The notes: generated by a model not told the origin, from the letters alone. Positions 35,428 to 44,027 are shown, counted from the stretch's first letter. The stretch is 64,000 nucleotides of DNA from Rhodobacter sp. NTK016B (GCF_017303295.1 NZ_JAFKOK010000008.1:62001-126000); one strand, 5' to 3'. A program made the numbers and translations.

Positions 35428-36059
35428 CGGGCACCTCGCGTGCCGCGCGGCGGCAGGTGGCGCCAGATCTCACTGTCGTCGTGCAGAGCATCGAACCGCG
35501 CGCCAAGCTGCGGCGCAAGCCCGCGCGCGCGCGCATGGGCGGGATCGACTGCGTTGACGAGCGCGGTGAAATTCACGCTGTCGCGGGCGTAGTCCGAAAG
35601 CGCCCGCGTCGCTTCACGGGCCAGCCCCCGGCCTTCGAAATCCGCAGCCAGCACCCAGCCCGGATCCGGCGCCGAACCGGCGCGTTCGGCCTTGATCAGC
35701 GCGAAGCCTGCGATCTGGCCAACCGGCAGGTCGCGGTCGATATCCGAGGCGCGGGTTTCCAGCGTCCACACGCCATGGCCGCGCATCAGCCGCTGACCGA
35801 CCATCCGCATCCACCCATCGCGCGCCTCGGCGCGGGTCAGCGGACCGCCGAAGACCGCGCCGCGGGCCCCCGACAAAAGCGCGGAATACAGCGCGAAATC
35901 CTCGAGCCGCGGCGCACGCAGCAACAGCCGCTCGGTGCGCAGCATCGGCTGCCCGGCGCTGATCCGGTCGGCGCGGTCTCGCTCTGCACCCGTCACGGCA
36001 TCCGGCACGGCACCCGATCCCGGCATCTCATGCGCGAACATGTTGGGGGCGATGATCAT
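35424..36059 (-). CDS. GNAT family N-acetyltransferase (tandem copy 4)
   Basis: A 211-residue protein of the RimJ/RimL-like Acetyltransf_3 type: MLRTERLLLRAPRLEDFALY, a central WVLAADFEGRGLAREATRAL for acetyl-CoA binding (R/Q-x-x-G-x-G/A pattern as GRGLA). It has about 38 extra residues at the N-terminus relative to its neighbours. The start overlaps the upstream stop (ATGA). Substrate unknown. Confidence 0.85.
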   Translation of the reverse strand: MIIAPNMFAHEMPGSGAVPDAVTGAERDRADRISAGQPMLRTERLLLRAPRLEDFALYSALLSGARGAVFGGPLTRAEARDGWMRMVGQRLMRGHGVWTLETRASDIDRDLPVGQIAGFALIKAERAGSAPDPGWVLAADFEGRGLAREATRALSDYARDSVNFTALVNAVDPAHARARGLAPQLGARFDALHDDSEIWRHLPPRGTRGAR

Positions 36060-36631
36060 GCGTAGGCCTCCATCCCGGCGCCCTGCGCATCGGGCGCGAG
36101 GTGGCGCCAGATGCCGGTCGCACCGAATTGCGCATGGGAAAAACCGCCCTCGCGGACACAGCCCAGCCGCTGTGCCAGCGTCTCGGACCGGGTGTTTCCT
36201 TCCAGAATCAGGCTGATCGCCGTCGTCCAGCCCAGCGCCTCATAGGCCCAGCCCCGCGCCGCAAGCGCCGCTTCGGCCGCAAGGCCCTGCCCCTCGAAAC
36301 CGGAGGTCCAGAGGGTCCAGGCGATTTCCGGTTCGGGCCAGCCTTCGGGGAACCACGGCCCCGACGTGCCGATAGCCTGCCCGGTTTCGCGATGTTCGAT
36401 GACGAAGACGCCGTAGCCCCGGAAGACCCAATGCCCGGCGATATGGCCGAAACCGCGCCACGCCTGATTGCGATCGACCGGCCCGCCGGTATAGCGCGAG
36501 CGGTCGCTCTGCATATAGGTCGCGAAAGGGTCGAAATCCGACAAACGGGGCGCGCGCAGCATAAGGCGCGGCGTCTCGATCCGGGGGATCAGGCTGTCGA
36601 AGCTCTGCGCGAGATCAAGGGCCGGGGTCAT
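36056..36631 (-). CDS. GNAT family N-acetyltransferase (tandem copy 3)
   Basis: A 191-residue paralogue of its neighbours: ETPRLMLRAPRLSDFDPFAT, GHIAGHWVFRGYGVFVIEHR and LWTSGFEGQGLAAEAALAAR, the last being the acetyl-CoA loop. The ATG at 36631 overlaps the stop of the upstream gene (ATGA), so a longer version is not needed. Confidence 0.88.
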   Translation of the reverse strand: MTPALDLAQSFDSLIPRIETPRLMLRAPRLSDFDPFATYMQSDRSRYTGGPVDRNQAWRGFGHIAGHWVFRGYGVFVIEHRETGQAIGTSGPWFPEGWPEPEIAWTLWTSGFEGQGLAAEAALAARGWAYEALGWTTAISLILEGNTRSETLAQRLGCVREGGFSHAQFGATGIWRHLAPDAQGAGMEAYA

Positions 36632-37164
36632 GCCGCCTCCTCCGCCGGATGACGCCACGCTTGCAGCGCAGCCTCATCGCCCGGCACGGGGGCCGAGGCA
36701 TCGACCGCGCAGCCCAGCCGCCGCGCCAGCGCCTGCGAGCGGGCATTGGCGGTGTCGATATAGCTCACCGGCTGGGCCCAGCCCAAACCCGTGCGAACAT
36801 GCGCCTGCACCGCCGTGGCGGCCTCGAAGGCAAAGCCCTTGCCCTCGGCCCCGGGCGACCAGATCGTCCAGCCGATTTCCGGCTCGGGCCAGCCCGCCGG
36901 GTTCCACGGCCCGACCGCGCCCAGCGCGCTGTCATCGCCCTTGGCCGTCAGGATGAACTGCCCGTAGCCGCGCAGCACCCAATGGCCGATCACATGGCCA
37001 AAGGCGCGCCACGCGTTTTCCTCGGTCAGATCGCCGGGGCGCACGAAATGCGAGCGCTCTTCGCGCATGAAGGCCCGGAAAGCGGGCCAGTCATCCGACT
37101 TCGGCGCGCGCAGCACCAGCCGCTCGGTCGTCAGGACGGGGGTTTCGCTCAGGTTCACGCTCAT
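36628..37164 (-). CDS. GNAT family N-acetyltransferase (tandem copy 2)
   Basis: A 178-residue paralogue with TTERLVLRAPKSDDWPAFRA, GHVIGHWVLRGYGQFILTAK and IWSPGAEGKGFAFEAATAVQ. It is closest to copy 3, with the shared GHWVxRGYG segment. Start and stop both overlap neighbours by four bases. Confidence 0.88.
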   Translation of the reverse strand: MSVNLSETPVLTTERLVLRAPKSDDWPAFRAFMREERSHFVRPGDLTEENAWRAFGHVIGHWVLRGYGQFILTAKGDDSALGAVGPWNPAGWPEPEIGWTIWSPGAEGKGFAFEAATAVQAHVRTGLGWAQPVSYIDTANARSQALARRLGCAVDASAPVPGDEAALQAWRHPAEEAA

Positions 37165-37700
37165 CCGCGCCCCCTGAGGTCATGCACGATCACCACGTCG
37201 CCCACATCAATGCCCGGACGGCGCGCATCGACGCGCCCGCCCAGCCGCAACGCCAGCGCGAGCGAGCGCTGGTTCTTCGGGTCGATGATGTTGACGATAT
37301 CGTCCCAGCCGAAATGCTTGCGCGCCCAGTCCATCACCGCAACCGCGGCTTCCCGCGCGATGCCGCGGCCTTCGGCCTGCGGCGCGACCATCCAGCCCAG
37401 TTCGGGTTCGGGGAATTCGTCGCCGTGATAGATACCGACCTCGCCCACCCAATCGCCGGTTTCGCGGTCGGCCACGCGGAACGGGCCATAGCCCTTGAGC
37501 ATCCACAGCGCCACATCCGCCGCCCAGATGCGCCAGGCGTGGTGACGGTGATGCGGCCCGCCATCCCAGACCGAACGGTCCGAAGCATGATAAGCCGCCG
37601 CGTGTTCGAAATCCGCCAGCACCGGCGCGGACAGCACCAGCCGTTCGGTCACGAGGACCGGCACGGCAGGGGTCGCGAAGGGGGCGGCGGCTTCGTTCAT
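37161..37700 (-). CDS. GNAT family N-acetyltransferase (tandem copy 1)
   Basis: A 179-residue paralogue with VTERLVLSAPVLADFEHAAA, WAADVALWMLKGYGPFRVAD and MVAPQAEGRGIAREAAVAVM. It starts 4 bases after the ffh stop, so it is transcribed with ffh. Four such genes followed by chorismate mutase fill the space between ffh and rpsP. Confidence 0.88.
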   Translation of the reverse strand: MNEAAAPFATPAVPVLVTERLVLSAPVLADFEHAAAYHASDRSVWDGGPHHRHHAWRIWAADVALWMLKGYGPFRVADRETGDWVGEVGIYHGDEFPEPELGWMVAPQAEGRGIAREAAVAVMDWARKHFGWDDIVNIIDPKNQRSLALALRLGGRVDARRPGIDVGDVVIVHDLRGRG

Positions 37701-37704
37701 CGGC

Positions 37705-39216
37705 TCAGCGCTTCTTGCCTAGACCCGACAGGCCACCCGGCAGGCCGCCCATACCACCCACGCCGGGCAGGCCGCCCATGCCACGCGGCATCGCGCCGCC
37801 CTGCATCGCGCTGGCGGCGGCTTTCATCGTCTCGGGATCGGCCATCTGCTTTTGCATCTCGGCCATGTCGGTATCCTTGCCGAACATCGACTTCATCGCC
37901 TGTTTCAGCATCCCGCCCTTGCCCATCTTCTTCATCACATCGGCCATCTGCCGCTGCATTTTCAGAAGCTTGTTCAGCTCGGACACTTCCAGCCCGGCGC
38001 CCGCCGCGATCCGCTTCTTGCGGCTCGCCTGCAGCAGCGCGGGATTGGCGCGTTCCTTCTTGGTCATCGACTGGATCAGCGCGATCTGACGCTTGAGCAT
38101 CGTGTCGTCGAACCCGGCTGCCTCGGCCTGTTTCGACATCTTCGCCATGCCCGGCATCATGCCCATGACCGATTGCATCCCGCCCATCTTGAGCATCTGC
38201 TCAAGCTGGCTCTTCAGGTCGTTCATGTTGAACTGACCCTTCTGGAAGCGCTTCATCATGCGCTCGGCCTGCTCGGCTTCCAGCGTCTGCTGCGCCTTCT
38301 CGACCAGCGCGACGATGTCGCCCATGCCAAGGATCCGGCCCGCGACGCGCTCGGCCTCGAAGGTCTCCAGCGCGTCGGTCTTCTCGCCCAGACCGACGAA
38401 GCGGATGGGCTTGCCGGTCACGGCACGCATCGACAGCGCCGCACCGCCGCGCCCGTCGCCATCCATCCGCGTCAGGACGACGCCGGTGATGCCGACCTTG
38501 CCCTCGAATTCGGTGGCGACGTTGACCGCGTCCTGACCGGTCAGGCCATCGACGACCAGCAGCGTCTCGCGCGGGCTGACAGCGTCGCGGACCGCCTGCA
38601 CCTCGTCCATCAGGACTTCGTCGATATGCAGACGACCGGCGGTATCGAGCAGATAGACGTCATAGCCGCCCATCGTCGCCTGCGATTTCGCGCGCTTGGC
38701 GATCTGCACGGCGCTCTCGCCCTTGACGATCGGCAGCGTGTCGACGCCGATCTGGCCGCCCAGAATGGCCAGCTGCTCCATCGCCGCCGGGCGGTTGGTA
38801 TCGAGCGACGCCATCAGCACGCGCTTGTGCTCGCGCTCTTTCAGGCGGCGCGCCAGCTTGGCGGTGGTGGTGGTCTTGCCCGAGCCCTGCAGACCGACCA
38901 TCAGGATCGGCGCGGGCGGGTTGTCGATCTTCAGCTTGCCCGGATCGTCCTCGCCGCGCAGCGTGGCGATCAGCTCGTCATGGACGATCTTCACCACCTG
39001 CTGGCCCGGCGTCACCGATTTGGTGACCGACGCCCCCGTAGCCTTGCCCTGAACCCGCTTGACGAAATCGCGCGCCACCGGCAGCGAGACATCGGCCTCC
39101 AAGAGCGCCACGCGCACCTCGCGCAGGGCGGCGGTGACATCCTCGGCCGACAGCGCGCCCGCCTTGGTCAGACGGTCGAACACGCCACCAAGGCGCTCGG
39201 ACAGGTTCTCGAACAT
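37705..39216 (-). CDS. ffh: Signal recognition particle protein Ffh
   Basis: A 503-residue GTPase that binds signal sequences of membrane proteins with 4.5S RNA. N domain MFENLSERLGGVFDRLTKAG, P-loop GLQGSGKTTTTAKLARRL, DTAGRLHIDEVLMDEV, and TRMDGDGRGGAALSMRAVTG are followed by a Met-rich M domain ending in GGMGGLPGGLSGLGKKR. The ATG at 39216 has AAAGGA upstream; the longer open frame to 39312 lacks support. It heads the ffh-GNAT-chorismate mutase unit. Confidence 0.97.
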   Translation of the reverse strand: MFENLSERLGGVFDRLTKAGALSAEDVTAALREVRVALLEADVSLPVARDFVKRVQGKATGASVTKSVTPGQQVVKIVHDELIATLRGEDDPGKLKIDNPPAPILMVGLQGSGKTTTTAKLARRLKEREHKRVLMASLDTNRPAAMEQLAILGGQIGVDTLPIVKGESAVQIAKRAKSQATMGGYDVYLLDTAGRLHIDEVLMDEVQAVRDAVSPRETLLVVDGLTGQDAVNVATEFEGKVGITGVVLTRMDGDGRGGAALSMRAVTGKPIRFVGLGEKTDALETFEAERVAGRILGMGDIVALVEKAQQTLEAEQAERMMKRFQKGQFNMNDLKSQLEQMLKMGGMQSVMGMMPGMAKMSKQAEAAGFDDTMLKRQIALIQSMTKKERANPALLQASRKKRIAAGAGLEVSELNKLLKMQRQMADVMKKMGKGGMLKQAMKSMFGKDTDMAEMQKQMADPETMKAAASAMQGGAMPRGMGGLPGVGGMGGLPGGLSGLGKKR

Positions 39217-39257
39217 GGCAGATCCTTTCGGAACTCTCAGCGGACAGACGCGACGGG

Positions 39258-39386
39258 CCACGGGCTTTCGCACCCGTGGGCGCAACGCGCTGACGGATGG
39301 CGATCCCCGCAAAAGCGAAGGGACCGGACGCTATGGGCATCCGGGGAATTGCCGCAGCAGATACGCCCGCCCCGCACCCGAGTCAA
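39258..39386 (-). promoter_or_regulatory. Predicted promoter and leader hairpin of ffh
   Basis: TTGACT (39386-39381) and TATCTG (39363-39358) are 17 bases apart on the minus strand, giving a transcript start near 39351 and a leader of about 135 bases. Within the leader CCACGGG / CCCGTGG forms a hairpin at 39258-39279. Confidence 0.65.
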
Positions 39387-39428
39387 GTATTCCGGCCCCG
39401 GGCGCAGGGATTGCTGGACAAAACCCGT

Positions 39429-39495
39429 CATCTTTGGTCCTGAAATATCCTCGGGGGTGAATGGGCTGCAGGCCCAGAGGGGGCAGACAGCCCCC
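39429..39495. repeat. Intergenic repeat, family 1, copy A
   Basis: This stretch shares CATCTTT, GAAATATCCTCGGGGG, TGAAT and a hairpin GGGGGC-AGACA-GCCCCC, in the same order and spacing, with 56410-56480. The hairpin could act as a terminator. It lies between ffh and the rhomboid gene. Confidence 0.7.
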
Positions 39496-39526
39496 TGTCG
39501 CCCTATCCAAACAGGACCGATGCCCG

Positions 39527-40336
39527 ATGCTGCCCCTCGCCGATCACAACCCGATCCGCCATATCCGCTTCGCCTTCGTCAACTGGGCGCTGATGGCGCT
39601 GTGTTTCGCGATCTTCGTGGCGCGCGTGCCGTGGTACGATTTCGCCTTCACCCCGGCGACGCTGCCCATCGCGGGGACGATGAAAGCGCCCGGCGGCACG
39701 GCCGAGGTGCTGGGCCAGATGGTCAGCTACATGTTCCTGCACGCGACATGGCTGCACCTGATCGGCAATCTGGTGGTGATGTGGGTGTTCGGCGACAATA
39801 TCGAGGACGCGCTCGGCCATCTGCGTTTTCCGTTCTTCTTTGTCCTCTGCGGCATGGCGGGTGCGGGGACCGAGGCGCTCTTTACCGACCAGCCGCAGGT
39901 GCCGGTGATCGGCGCGTCGGGCGCGATCGCGGGGCTGATGGGGGCCTATCTGCTGCTGCATCCGCGCGCCAAGGTGCTGGTGCTGATCGCGCTCAGGGTA
40001 CCGGTTCTGGTCCCGGCGGGACTGTTCGTCGGGCTGACCGTGGCGCTCGACCTGATCTCGGCCCTGTCGCAGATGCCGGGCGAGGTGCGGGTGGCGTTCT
40101 GGGCGCATATCGGCGGCTTCGTGGCGGGGGCCGCGCTGATCACCGTGATGCGCAAGCGCGACGTGCCGCTCTTCCAGCCGCCCGTTCCCCATCCCGAAGC
40201 CGGGTTCTTCGGCGCCGGGCGCTGGCTCCCGGATTTCGGGCGCGCGCGTCCCGGCACCTCGCGGCTGTCGTTCTGGCTGAAATCGGCGCTGTTCTTCATT
40301 ACGCTGGCCTGGCTGGCCGAAAGCTTCCTTGCCTGA
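39527..40336 (+). CDS. Rhomboid family intramembrane serine protease
   Basis: A 269-residue membrane protease that cleaves transmembrane substrates within the bilayer. It has the [20 protein letters not shown] segment with the oxyanion Asn, the catalytic serine in [14 protein letters not shown], and the catalytic His in [11 protein letters not shown]. About six helices are visible. The ATG at 39527 lies just after repeat copy A, with AGGA about 10 bases upstream. The stop is 28 bases before trhO, so the two may be co-transcribed. Confidence 0.9.
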   Translation: MLPLADHNPIRHIRFAFVNWALMALCFAIFVARVPWYDFAFTPATLPIAGTMKAPGGTAEVLGQMVSYMFLHATWLHLIGNLVVMWVFGDNIEDALGHLRFPFFFVLCGMAGAGTEALFTDQPQVPVIGASGAIAGLMGAYLLLHPRAKVLVLIALRVPVLVPAGLFVGLTVALDLISALSQMPGEVRVAFWAHIGGFVAGAALITVMRKRDVPLFQPPVPHPEAGFFGAGRWLPDFGRARPGTSRLSFWLKSALFFITLAWLAESFLA

Positions 40337-40364
40337 GCGGCCCGATTGGCGCTATGGCCCGGCC

Positions 40365-41270
40365 ATGCTGACCATTGCCGCGCTCTATCATTTCACCCGT
40401 TTCGACGATCCCGCCGCGCTGAAAGGCCCGCTGGCCAAACGCGCTTGCGCCGAGGGGGTGAAAGGCTCGCTTCTGCTCGCGCCCGAGGGCATCAACGGCA
40501 CCATCGCCGGGACGCGTGCAGGGATCGACGCAGTGCTCGCGCATATCCGCGCGCTGCCGGGCTGCGCCGATCTCGAATGGAAGGAAAGCTACGCCGAAGA
40601 GATGCCCTTTGGCCGCATGAAGGTCCGGCTGAAGCGCGAGATCGTGACGATGGGCCAGCCCGATGTCGATCCGCGCGCCCGCGTCGGGCATTATGTCGAG
40701 GCCAGCGACTGGAACGATCTGATCGCGCAACCCGATGTCGCGGTGATCGATACCCGCAACGATTACGAGGTGGCGATCGGCAGCTTCGAGGGCGCGGTCG
40801 ATCCCGGCACCGCCAGCTTCGGCGACTTCCCCGCCTGGTGGGAGGAAAACAAACACCGTTTTCACAATAAGCGGATCGCGATGTTTTGCACCGGCGGCAT
40901 CCGGTGCGAGAAATCCACCAATTACCTGCTGCAGCAGGGCGTGGACGAGGTGTTTCACCTCAAGGGCGGGATCTTGAAGTATCTCGAAGAGGTGCCGCAG
41001 GATCAGAGCCTCTGGCACGGCGGCTGTTTCGTCTTCGACCAGCGGGTCGCGGTGGGGCACGGGCTGGCGCCGACGGGCCATGTGATGTGCCATGCCTGCC
41101 GCCGTCCGCTCGCCCCCGCCGAGCTTGCGCATCCCGATTACGAAGAAGGCGTGCAATGTCCCCATTGCGTGGCCGAGTTCACCGAGGCACGGCGCCAACG
41201 CTTCCGCGAGCGGCAGAAACAGGTGGCGCTGGCTGAAAAGCGCGGCGAACGGCATCTGGGCCGGGACTGA
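40365..41270 (+). CDS. trhO: tRNA uridine(34) hydroxylase TrhO (rhodanese-like)
   Basis: A 301-residue enzyme that hydroxylates U34 of tRNA using oxygen. The N-terminal acylphosphatase-like domain has [17 protein letters not shown]; the rhodanese domain has [19 protein letters not shown] and the active Cys in [15 protein letters not shown]; the C-terminal part has CHACRRPL and CPHCVAEF zinc-like pairs. The ATG at 40365 ([16 protein letters not shown]) is the family start; a TTG 36 bases earlier is less likely. Confidence 0.93.
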   Translation: MLTIAALYHFTRFDDPAALKGPLAKRACAEGVKGSLLLAPEGINGTIAGTRAGIDAVLAHIRALPGCADLEWKESYAEEMPFGRMKVRLKREIVTMGQPDVDPRARVGHYVEASDWNDLIAQPDVAVIDTRNDYEVAIGSFEGAVDPGTASFGDFPAWWEENKHRFHNKRIAMFCTGGIRCEKSTNYLLQQGVDEVFHLKGGILKYLEEVPQDQSLWHGGCFVFDQRVAVGHGLAPTGHVMCHACRRPLAPAELAHPDYEEGVQCPHCVAEFTEARRQRFRERQKQVALAEKRGERHLGRD

Positions 41271-41283
41271 AAGCGTCTGGGAT

Positions 41284-41343
41284 GGTGCGTGGAATCACGC
41301 ACCCTACAATCGCCGCGCCGTAGGGTGCGTGATTCCACGCACC
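41284..41343. repeat. GTAGGGTGCGTG inverted-repeat element, copy 1
   Basis: Two perfect 24-base arms, beginning GGTGCGTGGAATCACGCACC and ending CTAC on one side, flank a 12-base loop. Each arm is itself a palindrome (GGTGCGTG / CACGCACC). A related element is at 50190-50292. It lies between convergent trhO and the PiT gene and may act as a bidirectional terminator. Elements with the GTAGGGTGCGT core are common REP-like repeats in bacteria. Confidence 0.8.
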
Positions 41344-41358
41344 GTTCCGTCGTCCGCG

Positions 41359-42852
41359 TCAGCGCAGACCGGCGAGCAGGGTCGCGGCCCAGAGCAGCCC
41401 GCCCGACAACAACGCTGTCGCGGGCACGGTGATCACCCATGCCGCGAGGATCGTCATCATATGCGAGCGGCGCACGACCTTGCGGCGGGTGCGTTCCTCG
41501 ACCGGCAGGGTCGAGAGGTCGCGATTCACCTTGAGGATCTTCTCGTGGTACCATTCGCGGTAGAAACCCACGCCGAAAATGCCGCCGATAGCGATATGCG
41601 TCGAGCTGACCGGCAGGCCCAGCCACGAGGCGAAGATCACCACCACCGCCGCTGCCAGCGCCACACACCACGCGCGCATCGCGTTGAGGCGGGTGATTTC
41701 CGAGCCGACGATATTGATCAGCCGCGGGCCGAACAGCATCAGCCCGACCGACAGGCCCACCGCGCCGGTGATCATCACCCAATAGGGGATCTGAACCCGG
41801 TCGCCCGAGGCGCCGTCCTGCACCGCGTGTACGATGGCCGCGAGCGGGCCGACCGCGTTCGCCACGTCATTGGCGCCATGCGCGAAGGACAGAAGCGCCG
41901 CCGACAGGACCAGCGGAATCGCGAACAGAGTCTTGAGCGACTTGGTGCGGTTTTCCAGCCCGCGCGACTGGCGCGCGATGAGCGGGCGCATCACAAGCGC
42001 CAGCGGGATCGCCACGGCGACACCGATCAGCACCGATTCGCCCAGCCCCAGATGCACCAGCTTCTTCAGGCCCTTCATCGCCATATAGGTGGCGAAGACG
42101 CCGCCCATCACGCCGATCAGCACCGGCACCCAGGTGCGAGCCGCCGCGATCTTGTCTTCGCGGTAGATGATGCGGTTGTTGAGGATCGCCAGAAACGCCG
42201 CCGCGATGACCCCTCCCATGACGGGCGAGATCACCCAGCTTGCGGCGATGGCGCCCATCACGCTCCAGTTCACCGCCGAGAAACCCGCCGCCGCGATGCC
42301 CGCGCCCATGACCCCGCCGACGATGGAATGCGTGGTCGACACCGGCGCGCCCATGGCAGTGGCGAGGTGGATCCACAGCGCTCCGGCCAGCAAGGCCGCC
42401 ATCATCGCCCAGACGAAAATCGCGGGTTCCGCCACCGATTCCGGCGCCACGATGCCGCGCGAGACGGTCGAGACCACGTCGCCGCCCGCCAGAAGCGCGC
42501 CCGCCGTTTCGCAGATCGCCGCGATCAGCAGCGCACCGCCCAGTGTCACCGCCTTGGCGCCGACCGCCGGGCCCATATTGTTCGCCACATCGTTGGCGCC
42601 GATATTGAGCGCCATATAGGCCCCGATCGCGGCGGCGATCACCACCACCCATGTCCCGGTGCCCGCGCCCATGATGGTGGCGGCGGCAAGTCCGGCAAGG
42701 ACGATGAAGAGCATGGCGATGCCCGGCGCGACCAGCGGTCGCGAGGTGAACAGCGTCGCCTGTTCCAACAGGCCGATGCGGCCGAGGTCCTTGTCGAGGG
42801 TTTTGATCCCCTTGGCGGTCGGGTCGGCTTTCAGGTCGGCGGGCGAAGGCAT
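41359..42852 (-). CDS. Low-affinity inorganic phosphate transporter, PiT family
   Basis: A 497-residue symporter for metal-phosphate with about ten helices. The two PiT signatures are ALNIGANDVANNMGPAVGAK and LLSFAHGANDVANAVGPLAA, and the paired GAPVSTTHSIVGGVMGAG and GLPVSSTHIAIGGIFGVGF repeats are also present. The start at 42852 is 12 bases from a PHO box. Some relatives have a phoU-like gene upstream; here a NUDIX gene is upstream instead. Confidence 0.94.
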   Translation of the reverse strand: MPSPADLKADPTAKGIKTLDKDLGRIGLLEQATLFTSRPLVAPGIAMLFIVLAGLAAATIMGAGTGTWVVVIAAAIGAYMALNIGANDVANNMGPAVGAKAVTLGGALLIAAICETAGALLAGGDVVSTVSRGIVAPESVAEPAIFVWAMMAALLAGALWIHLATAMGAPVSTTHSIVGGVMGAGIAAAGFSAVNWSVMGAIAASWVISPVMGGVIAAAFLAILNNRIIYREDKIAAARTWVPVLIGVMGGVFATYMAMKGLKKLVHLGLGESVLIGVAVAIPLALVMRPLIARQSRGLENRTKSLKTLFAIPLVLSAALLSFAHGANDVANAVGPLAAIVHAVQDGASGDRVQIPYWVMITGAVGLSVGLMLFGPRLINIVGSEITRLNAMRAWCVALAAAVVVIFASWLGLPVSSTHIAIGGIFGVGFYREWYHEKILKVNRDLSTLPVEERTRRKVVRRSHMMTILAAWVITVPATALLSGGLLWAATLLAGLR

Positions 42853-42864
42853 CGCGGGCTCCGG

Positions 42865-42882
42865 CTGTCACAAAAGTGTCAC
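42865..42882. promoter_or_regulatory. PHO box (PhoB site) overlapping the PiT gene start region
   Basis: CTGTCAC-AAAA-GTGTCAC is a near-consensus pair of PhoB half sites with 11-base periodicity. It lies 13 to 30 bases before the PiT ATG and reads in the opposite direction to the gene. That position suits repression rather than activation. Confidence 0.65.
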
Positions 42883-42911
42883 GAAGGCCCTAAAGAAGCG
42901 CCCGGCGTTTC

Positions 42912-43382
42912 TCAACCGTCATTCTTGCCCAGACCGCGCAAAAGCGCCTTCAATTCCGGCTCGTCCACGGCCGAGGCGGCGGCGGCGGGCGACATCCAGA
43001 TGCGCTCGCGGCGGCCTTTCTCGGGGAAGGTCTTGGTCAGCGCATCCACGCGCAGGCGATAGACATAGCAGCGGCAGGTGACGGGAATGCCGCCGCGCAC
43101 CGTCTTGCGGTAGGTGTAGCTGCCCAGCGGCTCGTCGTCGATGTGGCCCTCGACGCCTGCCTCTTCCCACGCTTCCTGCTGCGCGGCCTCGGCCAGCGAA
43201 CGGCCTTCCATCGGCCAGCCCTTGGGCACGATCCAGCGCTTGGTTGTCAGGCTGGTGATCATCAGCACTTCGGGCCCCTTCGCGCCGTCGCGCGTGCACA
43301 AAGCCGCCGCCTGCAGGAATTCGGGCCGTTTGAAAACGGGCCCGACATAATTCAGGAACGAAGAGACGGCGCTTTGTTTCAT
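42912..43382 (-). CDS. NUDIX hydrolase
   Basis: A 156-residue hydrolase of nucleoside diphosphates linked to another group. The Nudix box reads GWPMEGRSLAEAAQQEAW followed by EEAGV; the usual RE before U-x-EE is AW, a common variant in alphaproteobacterial DIPP-like members. I chose ATG at 43382. An in-frame GTG at 43472 is possible, but the extra stretch contains a hairpin GCCCGCC / GGCGGGC at 43407-43426 and is not like the family. It is transcribed away from arfB toward the PiT gene. Confidence 0.85.
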   Translation of the reverse strand: MKQSAVSSFLNYVGPVFKRPEFLQAAALCTRDGAKGPEVLMITSLTTKRWIVPKGWPMEGRSLAEAAQQEAWEEAGVEGHIDDEPLGSYTYRKTVRGGIPVTCRCYVYRLRVDALTKTFPEKGRRERIWMSPAAAASAVDEPELKALLRGLGKNDG

Positions 43383-43481
43383 GTCGGACTGCCCGGACTC
43401 GTGACGGCCCGCCTTCGCGGGCGGGCGCTTGTTATCAAATTGGGATTTGGGGTCGCTGTCGAAGTTATCCACAATCTGCGC

Positions 43482-43904
43482 TCAGATTTCCGGGTCGTCA
43501 ACGCGGCCACGCATAGATTTTATCGACCCGCGGCGCGTTTTCGCGTCCATGCGACGCTGTCGGCTACCATAGGTGGGTTTCGTGGCAATCCTGCGACGCG
43601 GCGCGACCAGAGCCTGCCGGATCAGCTCGGCCAGCCTTTCGCGGGCGATTTCCCGGTTGCGCGCCTGACTGCGGGTGTCTTCTACCCGTAGCACGATGGC
43701 GCCGTCCCCCGTCCAGCGGCGCCCGGCAAGGCGTTTCAGGCGGTTCTTGACCGGCTGCGGCAGTGACGGCGAGCGCTCGGCCTCGAACCGAAGCTCGACG
43801 GCGGACGAGACCTTGTTCACGTTCTGCCCACCGGGGCCGGAACTGCGGGTGAACTGCTCGGTCAACTCCCATTCCTGAAGCGATATGTCGTCGGAAATAC
43901 GCAC
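43482..43904 (-). CDS. arfB: Peptidyl-tRNA hydrolase ArfB, ribosome rescue factor
   Basis: A 140-residue protein that binds stalled ribosomes on nonstop mRNA and releases the peptide with its GGQ loop. The motif reads RSSGPGGQNVNKVSSAVELR, and the C-terminal tail is Lys/Arg-rich (RRRIATKPTYGSRQRRMDAK) for entry into the mRNA channel. The start is GTG at 43904 (VRISDDISLQEWELTE), with AGG seven bases upstream. The length equals that of other ArfB proteins. An intrinsic terminator ends only 16 bases upstream of the GTG, so its expression may depend on readthrough. Confidence 0.92.
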   Translation of the reverse strand: MRISDDISLQEWELTEQFTRSSGPGGQNVNKVSSAVELRFEAERSPSLPQPVKNRLKRLAGRRWTGDGAIVLRVEDTRSQARNREIARERLAELIRQALVAPRRRIATKPTYGSRQRRMDAKTRRGSIKSMRGRVDDPEI

Positions 43905-43920
43905 CGGCGGACCTGTTTCG

Positions 43921-43948
43921 AAAAAAGAAAGGCGGGCAATGCCCCGCC
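43921..43948 (-). terminator. Strong terminator just upstream of arfB (T1)
   Basis: On the minus strand GGCGGG-GCATTG-CCCGCC is followed by TTTCTTTTTT. The T run ends 16 bases before the arfB GTG. Position and strength suggest attenuation of arfB or the end of an upstream small RNA. Confidence 0.8.
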
Positions 43949-43990
43949 GGAAGTCATGTAGCGCCCGACGCAGCGGATGCCAGTTTGCGG

Positions 43991-44027
43991 ACAATCGAAA
44001 GGGCCGCCCGGCTATTCGAGCGGCCCT
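43991..44027 (-). terminator. Terminator of the small upstream transcript (T2)
   Basis: AGGGCCGC / GCGGCCCT with a 12-base loop, followed by TTCGATTGT on the minus strand, lies 71 bases after the 18-codon reading frame. Confidence 0.65.

Noticed and set aside
37852-40371. Long plus-strand frame opposite ffh
   Set aside because: Composition is His/Leu/Ala/Arg-rich and unlike a protein; Ffh on the other strand is unambiguous.
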